Shown: positions 8,027 through 16,226, numbered from the stretch's first letter. The stretch is 26,791 bases of DNA from JACQFZ01 sp036396275 (GCA_036396275.1 DASWLD010000183.1:1-26791); one strand, 5' to 3'. Made by a program: numbers and translations. Notes: generated by a model from the letters alone, not told the origin.

Positions 8027-8910
8027 CGCGTTGCCGGCACCTGGGCAAAGATCTGATCCATGCGTCCCCAGCGAAAATCCTGCAGCAACCGCGTCAATCG
8101 TTGCTCCATTCGCTTGAGATTGAGGTAGTGCCGCACACGCGTCTTTAAGCGCAGATGGCGCGGGCGCGGCTGCGCCGGATCGATTTCCCAAGGATGAAAA
8201 TAAAAAACACACGCTTGCCGATCGTGTTGATTCACGCGCCGCATCGCCCAGCGCGATACCCGGTAGGGCAACAACCGAAAATACCCGCCGCCGCCGCAAG
8301 GCAAGGTTTGATTCAGCACGCGCACGGTCGTCACCGGAATTTCGAGCAGACCGTCGCCGTTGTGTCGGAACGCGAAACGCGGTGCACCGGGCATGCCATA
8401 CAGGTCGTGACGAATCGGATAGATGCTCGAGCTGTAGTCGTGGCCGGTCTCACGCAGCACGTCGAGCGCCCACAGGTTGTCGGCGCCGATCGAATAACTC
8501 GCGGCGCGATAACCCCGCACCGCGCAGCCGCCGATGTCCTCGAGCAACCGCTTGGTGCGCACGACATCCTCGCGAAACTCGTCCGGACGCTGCTGCGTGG
8601 CGCGCACATGGGAGTAACCGTGGCTGGCAAGTTCGTGCCCAGCGTCAACCAGGCGGCGCACCAGCGCGGGATGCCGCTCGGCGACGATGCCGAGCATGAA
8701 AAAGGTGGCGCGAATCCCGTGGCCTTCGAATAGCTCAAGAACGCGTTCGGTGTTGCGCTCGACGCGCGGCTCGTAGCTGCCCCACTCGTCGCGACGCACG
8801 TGCGGCTCGAACGCCGAGACTTGATAGTAGTCTTCGACGTCGACCGTCATCGCGTTGGTCAGCTCGGCGACCGCCGACATCGCCGGCAACGCTGTCCGAA
8901 CGGCGTTCAT
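8023..8910 (-). CDS. XrtA-type polysaccharide deacetylase (carbohydrate esterase 4 / NodB fold)
   Basis: A 295-residue NodB-fold deacetylase of the XrtA-associated family (TIGR03006). The catalytic and metal-binding features are visible: the TVDVEDYY block (22-29) with the catalytic-base aspartate, the SHGYSH metal histidines at 97 and 101, GYRAASYSIG (133-142), SSIYPIRHDLYG (161-172) and the late FHPWEID motif (239-245). It probably removes N-acetyl groups from a sugar of the EPS or its precursor. No signal peptide is evident, so the site of action is unclear. The ATG at 8910 is three bases after the epimerase stop (8914). An internal Met at residue 21, immediately before the TVDVEDYY block, is an alternative start that would remove a 20-residue leader. 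Confidence 0.92.
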   Translation of the reverse strand: MNAVRTALPAMSAVAELTNAMTVDVEDYYQVSAFEPHVRRDEWGSYEPRVERNTERVLELFEGHGIRATFFMLGIVAERHPALVRRLVDAGHELASHGYSHVRATQQRPDEFREDVVRTKRLLEDIGGCAVRGYRAASYSIGADNLWALDVLRETGHDYSSSIYPIRHDLYGMPGAPRFAFRHNGDGLLEIPVTTVRVLNQTLPCGGGGYFRLLPYRVSRWAMRRVNQHDRQACVFYFHPWEIDPAQPRPRHLRLKTRVRHYLNLKRMEQRLTRLLQDFRWGRMDQIFAQVPATR

Positions 8911-8913
8911 GCA

Positions 8914-10089
8914 TTAACGACCGGCGACGCGCGCGACACGCCCCGGCGCGCCCTGCTTCAACCAATCGTTCAATACGGTCTTGATTCGGTACGCCGCCTT
9001 GCCATCCCAAAGCTCGGGGACACGGCCGGCCTTGCCGCCGCCCGCGAGAATGTCGGCGACGGCGGTTTCGATGCGTCGCGAATCGGTACCGACAATCGTG
9101 TTCGTCCCTTGCTCGACGGTGATCGGCCGCTCGGTATTCTCGCGTATCGTCAGACACGGAATGCCAAGCGCCGTCGTTTCCTCCTGGATGCCGCCGGAGT
9201 CGGTCAGCACCAGCCGCGCCTTCGACATCAGTCCGAGCATGTCGAGGTAGCCGAGCGGCGCGAGTTCCAGGATACGCGGTGTATCGAGCGCCGCGCTCAG
9301 ACCGGCCGCTTCAATGCGCGTGCGCGTCCGCGGGTGAATCGGAAACACGACGGGGATCGACTCACTCACGCGCCGCAGCGTGCGCAGCAGCCGCTCCAGG
9401 ATATCCGGCGAATCGACGTTCGCGGGACGATGCAGGGTGACGAGTGCGTAACCGGTCGCGCTGCGCGAAAAAACGTTCGGATCGGACGCCGCGCCGAATA
9501 TCTTCGCCGGCGCCGTCGCTTGCGGAAGATGGCCGAGCAGCGTATCGATCATCACGTTGCCGACGAAATGAATACGCCGGTCATCGACACCTTCGCGCGC
9601 GAGATTCAGGTGCGCATCGCGCTCGGTCGTGAATAACAAATCCGAAATTTGATCCGTCAGTACGCGATTGATTTCCTCGGGCATCGAACGATCGTAGCTG
9701 CGCAAGCCCGCTTCGACATGGATCACGGCAACGCCCATCTTCGATGCAACCAGCGCGCAGGCGATGGTGGAGTTCACGTCCCCCACCACCAGTACCGCCG
9801 CCGGTCGCTCCGCCTCCAATACCGGCTCGAAACGCTTCATGATTTCGGCCGTCTGCGCGGCATGGGTCGCCGACCCCACTTCAAGATCGATGTCGGGTTC
9901 GGGTATGCCGAGCTGGTCGAAGAACGCGTCTTTCATCGCCGCGTCGTAATGCTGGCCGGTATGCAGCAGCCGCGCCGGCAGCGGGGTCGGGCCCGCGCGC
10001 AGCGCCGCCATGATCGGAGCGATCTTCATAAAATTCGGACGCGCGCCGACCACACACAAAATCGGAGCAGCGTTCGTAACGATGGACAC
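8914..10089 (-). CDS. wecB: UDP-N-acetylglucosamine 2-epimerase (non-hydrolysing)
   Basis: A 391-residue cytoplasmic enzyme that interconverts UDP-GlcNAc and UDP-ManNAc, supplying ManNAc or a derived sugar to the EPS repeat. All family motifs are present: VGARPNFMKIAP (14-25), LHTGQHYD (42-49), GDVNS (103-107), HVEAGLRS (124-131), TLHRPANVD (218-226) and DSGGIQEE (297-304). The start is a GTG at 10087-10089 with a strong ribosome-binding site (GGGGAGAGG at 10096-10104) six bases upstream. It is the first gene of the long minus-strand operon running to the flippase, and a TATAAT lies about 100 bases upstream. Length and motifs are typical for a functional enzyme. Confidence 0.95.
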   Translation of the reverse strand: MSIVTNAAPILCVVGARPNFMKIAPIMAALRAGPTPLPARLLHTGQHYDAAMKDAFFDQLGIPEPDIDLEVGSATHAAQTAEIMKRFEPVLEAERPAAVLVVGDVNSTIACALVASKMGVAVIHVEAGLRSYDRSMPEEINRVLTDQISDLLFTTERDAHLNLAREGVDDRRIHFVGNVMIDTLLGHLPQATAPAKIFGAASDPNVFSRSATGYALVTLHRPANVDSPDILERLLRTLRRVSESIPVVFPIHPRTRTRIEAAGLSAALDTPRILELAPLGYLDMLGLMSKARLVLTDSGGIQEETTALGIPCLTIRENTERPITVEQGTNTIVGTDSRRIETAVADILAGGGKAGRVPELWDGKAAYRIKTVLNDWLKQGAPGRVARVAGR

Positions 10090-10095
10090 GGAATA

Positions 10096-10104
10096 CCTCT
10101 CCCC
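10096..10104 (-). promoter_or_regulatory. Ribosome-binding site for the GTG-started epimerase gene
   Basis: On the minus strand the sequence reads GGGGAGAGG followed by six bases and then GTG. This strong Shine-Dalgarno match decides for the GTG at 10089 as the epimerase start. Confidence 0.7.
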
Positions 10105-10187
10105 AGGGCGGAACAGACGAACGAACTTTTCAAACGGCAGCCGCCGCGGTTTGCACCCCCCGCCAACCGTTCGGCATTTGTCGTTGA

Positions 10188-10193
10188 ATTATA
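10188..10193 (-). promoter_or_regulatory. Possible -10 box upstream of the epimerase-to-flippase operon
   Basis: A perfect TATAAT hexamer on the minus strand sits in the 168-base gap between the upstream beta-helix gene and the epimerase, in an otherwise GC-rich stretch. Transcription starting just after it would give a leader of roughly 90 bases. No good -35 box is found 16-18 bases upstream, so a sigma-70 promoter is only suggested; an activator may be needed. Confidence 0.4.
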
Positions 10194-10257
10194 GCTGCCC
10201 GGTACCGATTCGCCCTACGACCCAACCGGCGAACCGGACCCGGAACGGGCCGCCAAA

Positions 10258-11421
10258 CTAGCGGTGGAACTCGTAAGCGCCGACGTCCGGCGGCCCCAGA
10301 ACCGGTCGCGTCGCTGCCCGACGCGGATGAACGTACTGCGACACCGGCCGCAGCGGGTCTCCGGGATCTACCCCTGCGTCGATCGCCGGGGACCCGGCTG
10401 CCAGCCGATAGTCGAAGCGCTCGCGGTCCATCAATTTCGGATCGGTGAGAAACAAATTATTTCGACCGGCATACTCACCCTGAATCCCCCCGGCACCCAC
10501 GAAAAGATTGTTGATGGCGACAGCGCGCTCCGTCCCCGGTGCGATGCGAAGGAACGTGCCGTTGCCGGCGTCGTTGACGGTCGTGTTGTTGACGAGATAG
10601 GTTTCATTGCGTGGGTGCAAGAGCCCTTCGGCGCCGTAGCTCACAATCGTTGCGTTTTCCGTCGAGGGACCCTGCTGGATCAAGTTCCCGATGACGTACG
10701 CGATCCCGCCATCGGGCAAGTCGATGGCGTAACTCGCGTTGCCGTCCGACTCGTCCATAATGCGGTTGTACTCGATCCGATTTTCGCGGGCACGACTCTT
10801 TACGTTGTGGCCCACCTTGGCGTGATGGCTGTAGCTGTTGCGCAGCGTGAAGCGAGTCACGCGCCGATCGATATAAAGATTGTGCGTGCGCCCGTCGCCG
10901 GCGCCGTTTCGAGCGAACTCCGTACCCTCGATCAACACGTCGCCGGCACCGCCGAGAATACCGTTCTCGTTGTCGTGAAAATAGCAGTCACGAATCACCA
11001 GACCCTCGCCCTCGGCGCGAATGCCGGCACCGTTTCCGTCGGGTACGGCGGCGCCCGAAAACTCGATGCGTTCCACCGTCGTTTGCCGGCCCTTGATGAC
11101 CCAGATCGCCTTTCCTTCGGCTGACCGCCCGGCCGCCCGCAAGTGCGCTCGGCCCCTGCCCACGCCGCGCAGCGTCAGGCGATTTTGGCGCCACACCGCC
11201 ACGTCGCCCGGATAGTCGCCCGCCGCGATTTCGACGACATCGCCGTCGCGCGCGATGCCGGCGGCGTCGCTCGGGCGGTGGAACGCTTGGTCGGGACCCA
11301 CCTTTAGTATTCGGCTGGCGGCGACGCCGTCAGCGATACCGACGCAAGCCGTGAGCATCGCATACAATACGAAATAACACGCTGAACGCATGGAACGAAG
11401 AAACGGGCGCGGCTTCGGCAT
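10258..11421 (-). CDS. Right-handed parallel beta-helix protein, exported (short paralogue)
   Basis: A 387-residue exported protein. I start at the ATG at 11421, preceded by AAAGGA four bases upstream. The N-terminus is a signal sequence with a hydrophobic core and the lipobox-like LTAC placing a cysteine at residue 26; cleavage by signal peptidase I after GVAA is the alternative. The rest is a right-handed parallel beta-helix: LTLRGVG, IEFSGAAVPDGNGAGI, GILGGAGDVLIEGTEF, YSYSH-like turns (YSHHAKVGH at about 197-205), then IGNLIQQGP, YLVNNTTVN and the terminal PAIDAGVDPG and DVGAYEF that close many such proteins. The family includes polysaccharide lyases, epimerases and binding proteins, so action on the EPS in the periplasm or outer membrane is likely but unproven. 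It is clearly paralogous to the protein at 14361-16226. It is transcribed divergently from the acyl-CoA ligase. Confidence 0.85.
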   Translation of the reverse strand: MPKPRPFLRSMRSACYFVLYAMLTACVGIADGVAASRILKVGPDQAFHRPSDAAGIARDGDVVEIAAGDYPGDVAVWRQNRLTLRGVGRGRAHLRAAGRSAEGKAIWVIKGRQTTVERIEFSGAAVPDGNGAGIRAEGEGLVIRDCYFHDNENGILGGAGDVLIEGTEFARNGAGDGRTHNLYIDRRVTRFTLRNSYSHHAKVGHNVKSRARENRIEYNRIMDESDGNASYAIDLPDGGIAYVIGNLIQQGPSTENATIVSYGAEGLLHPRNETYLVNNTTVNDAGNGTFLRIAPGTERAVAINNLFVGAGGIQGEYAGRNNLFLTDPKLMDRERFDYRLAAGSPAIDAGVDPGDPLRPVSQYVHPRRAATRPVLGPPDVGAYEFHR

Positions 11422-11480
11422 ATTGTCCTTTCTTATTTTCGAACGCATCGAACACCACTCAGGTATTAGAAACAAACGTT

Positions 11481-11516
11481 GCGCCGACGGCGCTAAAGCG
11501 GCCGTGCCAAGCACGG
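11481..11516. promoter_or_regulatory. Two adjacent palindromes in a divergent promoter region
   Basis: Between the divergent beta-helix (start 11421) and ligase (start 11533) genes lie two perfect inverted repeats: GCGCCG-A-CGGCGC at 11481-11493 and CCGTGC-CAA-GCACGG at 11502-11516. Each could be an operator or a small hairpin. Neither is followed by a T-run on either strand, so a terminator is unlikely. A TACAAT at 11519-11524 resembles a -10 box for the ligase but would leave almost no leader and has no clear -35. Confidence 0.3.
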
Positions 11517-11532
11517 GTTACAATTTATACGA

Positions 11533-13107
11533 ATGACAATGCTACTCGCAGATCTCATTTTTGACACGGCCGAGCGCACCCCCGATGCGGAAGCGGTTCG
11601 CCACCAAGATAACGCGCAGACGTATGCGGCACTGGCGAACCAAGTACGCGCCGTCGCCGCGGGCTACCAGCGGCTGCGCCTCGAGCGCCACGACCGGGTG
11701 GCGGTTTATCTTGAGAAGCGCGTCGAGACCGTCGTCGCGCTGTTCGCCGCCGCCGCCGCGGGCGGCGTTTATGTTCCGGTAAACCCCCAGTTAAAGCCGG
11801 AGCAAGTCGGCCACATCTTGCGCGACTGCAGCGTCCGCATTCTGGTGACGTCGCCGGAACGTCTCGCCGCGCTCGGCGCCGAGCTCGCGGCGTGCCCGGA
11901 TTTGCGCTCGGTTGTCGTCGTGGGCGACGCCACGCCGGATACATCGTTCGATACGACTCGTTGGAATGCGTTGTTGGAGAGTGGCGGCTCCTCCCCGACG
12001 CGTCGCTGCATCGACGCCGACATGGCGGCGATTCTCTACACGTCCGGCAGCACCGGAAAACCGAAAGGCGTGGTGCTGTCGCATCGCAATGTCGTTGCCG
12101 GTGCACAAAGCGTCGCCCAGTATCTGGAAAATCGAGCAAGCGATCGCCTGCTGGCCGTCCTTCCGTTCAGCTTCGACTACGGATTCAGTCAGATGACGAC
12201 GGCGTTCTATCGCGGCGCATGCGTCGTGCTCATCAATTACTTGTTGCCGCGCGACGTCGTCACCGCAGTGGCCCAACAGCGCATCACCGGTCTCGCCGCG
12301 GTACCGCCGCTCTGGATTCAACTGGCGCAACTCGATTGGCCGGGCTCCGTGCACGACCATCTGCGCTACCTGACGAACTCGGGTGGCGCCATGCCGCGCA
12401 CGGCGATCGAGGGATTGCGGCGCAAGCTGCCGCGCGCGCGACTCTTCCTCATGTACGGATTGACCGAAGCCTTTCGTTCCACTTACTTGCCGCCGAGCGA
12501 ATTGGACCGCCGCCCCGACTCGATGGGCAAAGCCGTACCGAACGCCGATATTCTGGTCGTGCGTCCCGATGGCTCGCCGTGCGCGCCGGGTGAGCCCGGC
12601 GAGCTGGTTCACCGAGGTGCGCTCGTGGGTCTGGGTTATTGGAACGATCCCGAGAAAACCGCGGAGCGCTACCGTCCGGCGCCGCAGCAACTCGCGGGGA
12701 TCGCGCGCCCGGAGATCGCCGTTTGGTCGGGCGACACCGTACGCATGGACGATGAGGGTTTTCTCTACTTCATCGGACGCAAGGACGATATGATCAAAAC
12801 GTCCGGCTACCGCGTCAGTCCGACCGAAATCGAGGAGGTTATCTATGCCACCGGCTTGGTCGCCGAGGCGGCGGCATTCGGCGTCGCGCACCCCACCCTC
12901 GGTCAAGCCATCGTTGTCGCCGCCGCTCCCATCCAGGGCGGCGCGCTCGATCAAGCGGCGCTCACCGCCGCCTGCAAGAAACATTTGCCGGCCTTCATGG
13001 TGCCGCTTCTAATTCAATCCCGAACGGCACTGCCACGCAACCCGAACGGCAAGATCGACCGAAAACGCCTGGCGCAGGAATGCGATGGTTGCTTCGAGCA
13101 AAACTAA
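11533..13107 (+). CDS. AMP-forming acyl-CoA ligase, exosortase A-associated type
   Basis: A 524-residue member of the ANL adenylating superfamily, matching the acyl-CoA ligase found in XrtA loci (TIGR03098). The ATP loop YTSGSTGKPKG is at 169-179, YGLTE at 308-312, the ribose-binding SGD at 399-401, the hinge block GRKDDMIKTSGYRVSPTEIE at 415-434 and the C-terminal catalytic lysine in NPNGKIDRK (Lys507). It should activate a carboxylic acid as an adenylate and pass it to CoA or a carrier protein. The substrate is unknown. It overlaps the downstream decarboxylase gene by 23 bases, so they are co-expressed. No acyl-carrier-protein gene and no exosortase-associated hydrolases are seen beside it, though I expect them in related loci. 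The ATG at 11533 has no strong ribosome-binding site; ATG at 11539 is an alternative. Confidence 0.92.
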   Translation: MTMLLADLIFDTAERTPDAEAVRHQDNAQTYAALANQVRAVAAGYQRLRLERHDRVAVYLEKRVETVVALFAAAAAGGVYVPVNPQLKPEQVGHILRDCSVRILVTSPERLAALGAELAACPDLRSVVVVGDATPDTSFDTTRWNALLESGGSSPTRRCIDADMAAILYTSGSTGKPKGVVLSHRNVVAGAQSVAQYLENRASDRLLAVLPFSFDYGFSQMTTAFYRGACVVLINYLLPRDVVTAVAQQRITGLAAVPPLWIQLAQLDWPGSVHDHLRYLTNSGGAMPRTAIEGLRRKLPRARLFLMYGLTEAFRSTYLPPSELDRRPDSMGKAVPNADILVVRPDGSPCAPGEPGELVHRGALVGLGYWNDPEKTAERYRPAPQQLAGIARPEIAVWSGDTVRMDDEGFLYFIGRKDDMIKTSGYRVSPTEIEEVIYATGLVAEAAAFGVAHPTLGQAIVVAAAPIQGGALDQAALTAACKKHLPAFMVPLLIQSRTALPRNPNGKIDRKRLAQECDGCFEQN

Positions 13108-14344
13108 CGTGACCGACGCGCGTTCGACGCATCACAACGTCATCGAATTTCCCGTCATCGACGATTGCCTGCAAGTGGGAGGCGTCGCGCTGACGCGCCT
13201 CGCCGAGCGCGTCGGGCGCACGCCGTTCTATGCCTACGACCGGGGACTCGTCGCTAAACGCATCGCGCTGCTGCGCCGCCATCTGCCGCCGGATCTGCAT
13301 CTGCACTACGCGATCAAAGCGAACCCGATGCCGGCGCTGGTGCAATTCATCGTGCCGCTGGTGGACGGCCTGGACGTCGCATCCGCGGGCGAACTCAAGG
13401 TGGCACTCGACGCCGGAGTGGCACCGACGTCAGTCAGCTTCGCGGGCCCCGGCAAGCGAACCGAGGAATTGGCGGCGGCCATCGCGGCCGGCATCGTCAT
13501 TAATATGGAGTCCGAAAATGAAATGGCGCGCGTCGCGCAGCTGGCGGCGACGCGCGGCGTGCGACCGCGCGTGGCCGTGCGGGTCAATCCGGACTTCGAA
13601 TTAAAGACATCCGGAATGAAGATGGGTGGCGGGCCGAAGCAGTTCGGCGTCGATGCCGAACGCGTGCCGGCGATGCTTAAGACGCTCGGCGCCTTGCCGC
13701 TCGAGTTCGTCGGATTTCACATCTTTAGCGGCTCGCAGAATTTGTCCGCGGCCGCGATTCAGGAAGCGCAGACGAAGACCTTCGATCTCGCTTATTCGTT
13801 GGCCGTGCACGCGCCTGCACCCGTACGCCTGCTCAACATCGGCGGCGGTTTCGGGGTACCGCACTTTCCCGGCGAGCGGCCGCTCGATTTGGCTGCGATC
13901 GGAGCCCATTTGCAGTCGTTGTTGCCGCGTGCCCGTGAGCGGTTACCGCACGCGGAGTTTGTGGTCGAGCTCGGCCGCTTTCTGGTGCAGGAGGCCGGAA
14001 TCTACGTCTGCCGCGTCATCGACCGCAAAGTTTCCCGCGGCCAGGTTTTCCTCGTGACCGACGGCGGTCTGCACCACCACCTCTCGGCATCGGGCAATTT
14101 CGGCCAAGTGCTGCGAAAAAACTATCCCGTGCTGGTTGGAAACAAAGTCGTGGGCAAGACCCGAGAAACAGCGTCCGTGGTCGGCCCACTCTGCACCCCG
14201 CTCGACTTGCTGGCGGATCGGATGGATCTGGCGCAAGCGGATGTCGGCGACCTGATCGTGGTACTGCAATCCGGTGCGTACGGGCTCACCGCAAGTCCGG
14301 CCGCGTTCTTAAGCCACCCCACGCCGGCGGAAGTGCTGGTGTGA
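13085..14344 (+). CDS. PLP-dependent decarboxylase, exosortase A-associated type
   Basis: A 419-residue fold-III PLP enzyme of the ornithine/diaminopimelate decarboxylase superfamily, matching the XrtA-locus decarboxylase (TIGR03099). The PLP lysine is Lys78 in HYAIKANP. Other features are the FHIFSGSQ segment with His212, the phosphate-binding loop NIGGGFGVPHF (251-261), VELGRFLVQEAG with Glu295, the active-site cysteine in GPLCTPLD (Cys370) and SGAYG near the end (Tyr399). It should decarboxylate an amino acid to an amine. Together with the ligase, this suggests synthesis of an activated or amine-bearing group, perhaps an EPS substituent; this is inference. It ends 16 bases from the stop of the converging lipoprotein gene. 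Confidence 0.93.
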   Translation: MVASSKTNVTDARSTHHNVIEFPVIDDCLQVGGVALTRLAERVGRTPFYAYDRGLVAKRIALLRRHLPPDLHLHYAIKANPMPALVQFIVPLVDGLDVASAGELKVALDAGVAPTSVSFAGPGKRTEELAAAIAAGIVINMESENEMARVAQLAATRGVRPRVAVRVNPDFELKTSGMKMGGGPKQFGVDAERVPAMLKTLGALPLEFVGFHIFSGSQNLSAAAIQEAQTKTFDLAYSLAVHAPAPVRLLNIGGGFGVPHFPGERPLDLAAIGAHLQSLLPRARERLPHAEFVVELGRFLVQEAGIYVCRVIDRKVSRGQVFLVTDGGLHHHLSASGNFGQVLRKNYPVLVGNKVVGKTRETASVVGPLCTPLDLLADRMDLAQADVGDLIVVLQSGAYGLTASPAAFLSHPTPAEVLV

Positions 14345-14360
14345 ACCCCCGGCCAGCGCC

Positions 14361-16226
14361 CTATGGCTGGTACTCGTACGCGCCAATATCTATCGCACCG
14401 GCGAGCGGGCGATCCTGGCGGCCGGCGGGATGGACATACTCGCTGATGGGCGCAAGACCGACACCGTTGGCGCTGACGCCCGGATCGATGCCCGCGTCTC
14501 GCGCCGACGACGATGCGGAGAGACGATAATCGAAGTTCGCCCGATCCACCAGACCGGGCGGCGTCGCCGCGGAGATGTTCGAACCCACCGTCAGCGAACC
14601 CGATCCACTCGGCACCGAGCCGCCGCCGGCGAAAATGTTGTTCACGATTTTCCCGCTCGTGCCGCCGCGAATATCCAGGAACGCGCCCGAACCGCGATCG
14701 TTGACGAACGTGTTGTTGACAACGTACAACTCCAAGACACCGTTGCCGCCGCTCTCGGCGCCGTAAGCAACCAGGGTGGAATTGTCCGCCAGCGGCCCTT
14801 GTTGGATTAAGTTGCCGATAATAAACGTACGCCCCGCGTCGGGAATGTCGATGAGGTAGCTGGCATCGCCGTCGCGCTCATCCATGATGCGATTAAACAG
14901 GATGAAGTTTTCGCGCGCCCGACTCTTGACGGTGTGCCCCGTGTGCGCGTGATGCGAATAGCTGTAGCGCAACGTAAAGCGTTGCGCATCCGCGTCGATG
15001 TAGATGTTGTGCGCACAGCCGCTGGGATCGAGACAATTGCCGTTGTGCCCGAATTCCGAATACTCGATCAGCACATTGCCGGCGCCGCCGAGTATCCCTT
15101 CTTGGTTGTCGTGAAAAAAACCGTTACATATCGTGAGATTGGTGCCGTCGGCACGAATACCGGCACCGTTCAGGTCCGGCACGGCGGCGCCGGAGAACTC
15201 GATGTTCTCCACCACCACGTCGTTACCGGAAATTACCCAAATTCCCTTGCCCTGCACCGCGGCGCCGTTGGATCGCAAGTGCGCCCGGCCGCCGACGCCG
15301 CGCAATGTCAGCCGATTTCCGCCCCACGCGGCCGCGTCGCTGTCGTACGTACCGGCATCGATCTCGATGATGTCGCCCGACTGCGCCGCTGCGGCGGCGG
15401 CGCTCGGCATGGCGAACGGCTTACCCGGACCGACGCGCAAGACTCGGCCGGTCGGCGCGAAATTGCGCACCACCGCGCCTCCCGACCCAAGGGTTACGGT
15501 GCTTGCTCCGACGAAACTAATCGCGTCGTTGGTCGATGGGCTATCGTTAGCCGCTTGGTTGGTAAAAGCGATCGTGTAGGTACCGGCGGCCGGCGCGTCG
15601 AACCGGTAACTCCACGTACAGGCGCCGTTGTCCTGAGTCACCGGCGCCACTTGCAGCGGCTGCGCACCCGCGCCGCCGCGATCATCCGGCGCTACGTTGC
15701 CCGAGTATAAATAGACGGCGTTCACGCCGCTGCGGTTGATGAGCGAACTGTCGACGGCGCCAACCAACCCCCCTTGACCGACGACGGTATAGGTCACGCG
15801 CAGCGTGGCGGTGGCCGTATTTCCGGCGGCGTCCTCGGCGGTCATAACCAGGCTATTGACGCCAACCGCCAGCGCGATACTCGCGGCGCTCCAGGTGGAC
15901 GTACCGCCGGCGGTGCCGCTCACGCCAGTCGTACCGTTGCGCCATGTAACACGTGTCAGGCCGACGTTGTCGGACGCATTTCCGGCAAGCGATACCGAAG
16001 CGTCCGTGCTCGCGTAACTTCCGGTCGGCGACGGGCTGAGGATTGCGATCGTGGGCGAAATCGTATCGAGCGGACTTTGGCTCGGCCCCGGGGACGGTGG
16101 GGGTGTCGCGGGCGGTTGCGAGGACGAGACCGACGGCGTTGCGCCACCGCAGCCAATTGAGATCGCGGCGATTGCCGCGACAAACGGAACCGTCGCGCGG
16201 GGGAATTTCGAACGCCAGCTACGCAT
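14361..16226 (-). CDS. Putative lipoprotein: Ig-like domain plus parallel beta-helix (long paralogue)
   Basis: A 621-residue exported protein. Starting at the ATG at 16226 gives a signal sequence with a lipobox-like ISIGC (Cys26), then a Ser/Pro-rich linker (about 31-53). After it comes an Ig-like domain (about 58-147, with ILSPSPTGSYASTDASVSLA and TAEDAAGNTATATL). Next is a beta-sandwich-like region (about 153-258, with GTYTIAFTNQA). The rest is a right-handed parallel beta-helix. The helix half closely follows the protein at 10258-11421: LTLRGVG, IEFSGAAVPDLNGAGIRA, GILGGAGNVLIEYSEF, YSYSHHA..GH, VKSRARE, NRIMDE, IGNLIQQGP and the closing DIGAYEY. An EPS-binding, cleaving or epimerising role at the cell envelope is plausible but unproven. 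The gene converges on the decarboxylase. A longer frame upstream to 16325 lacks any signal-like start and is rejected. Confidence 0.85.
   Translation of the reverse strand: MRSWRSKFPRATVPFVAAIAAISIGCGGATPSVSSSQPPATPPPSPGPSQSPLDTISPTIAILSPSPTGSYASTDASVSLAGNASDNVGLTRVTWRNGTTGVSGTAGGTSTWSAASIALAVGVNSLVMTAEDAAGNTATATLRVTYTVVGQGGLVGAVDSSLINRSGVNAVYLYSGNVAPDDRGGAGAQPLQVAPVTQDNGACTWSYRFDAPAAGTYTIAFTNQAANDSPSTNDAISFVGASTVTLGSGGAVVRNFAPTGRVLRVGPGKPFAMPSAAAAAAQSGDIIEIDAGTYDSDAAAWGGNRLTLRGVGGRAHLRSNGAAVQGKGIWVISGNDVVVENIEFSGAAVPDLNGAGIRADGTNLTICNGFFHDNQEGILGGAGNVLIEYSEFGHNGNCLDPSGCAHNIYIDADAQRFTLRYSYSHHAHTGHTVKSRARENFILFNRIMDERDGDASYLIDIPDAGRTFIIGNLIQQGPLADNSTLVAYGAESGGNGVLELYVVNNTFVNDRGSGAFLDIRGGTSGKIVNNIFAGGGSVPSGSGSLTVGSNISAATPPGLVDRANFDYRLSASSSARDAGIDPGVSANGVGLAPISEYVHPAGRQDRPLAGAIDIGAYEYQP

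Noticed and set aside
11791..12984. Minus-strand open frame of 397 codons
   Set aside because: It is antisense to the acyl-CoA ligase, which carries all adenylation motifs. Its composition is typical of a shadow frame.
14345..14375. Possible terminator at the convergent decarboxylase/lipoprotein junction
   Set aside because: A CCAGC/GCTGG stem is present but is only five pairs, has no T-run and overlaps coding sequence.
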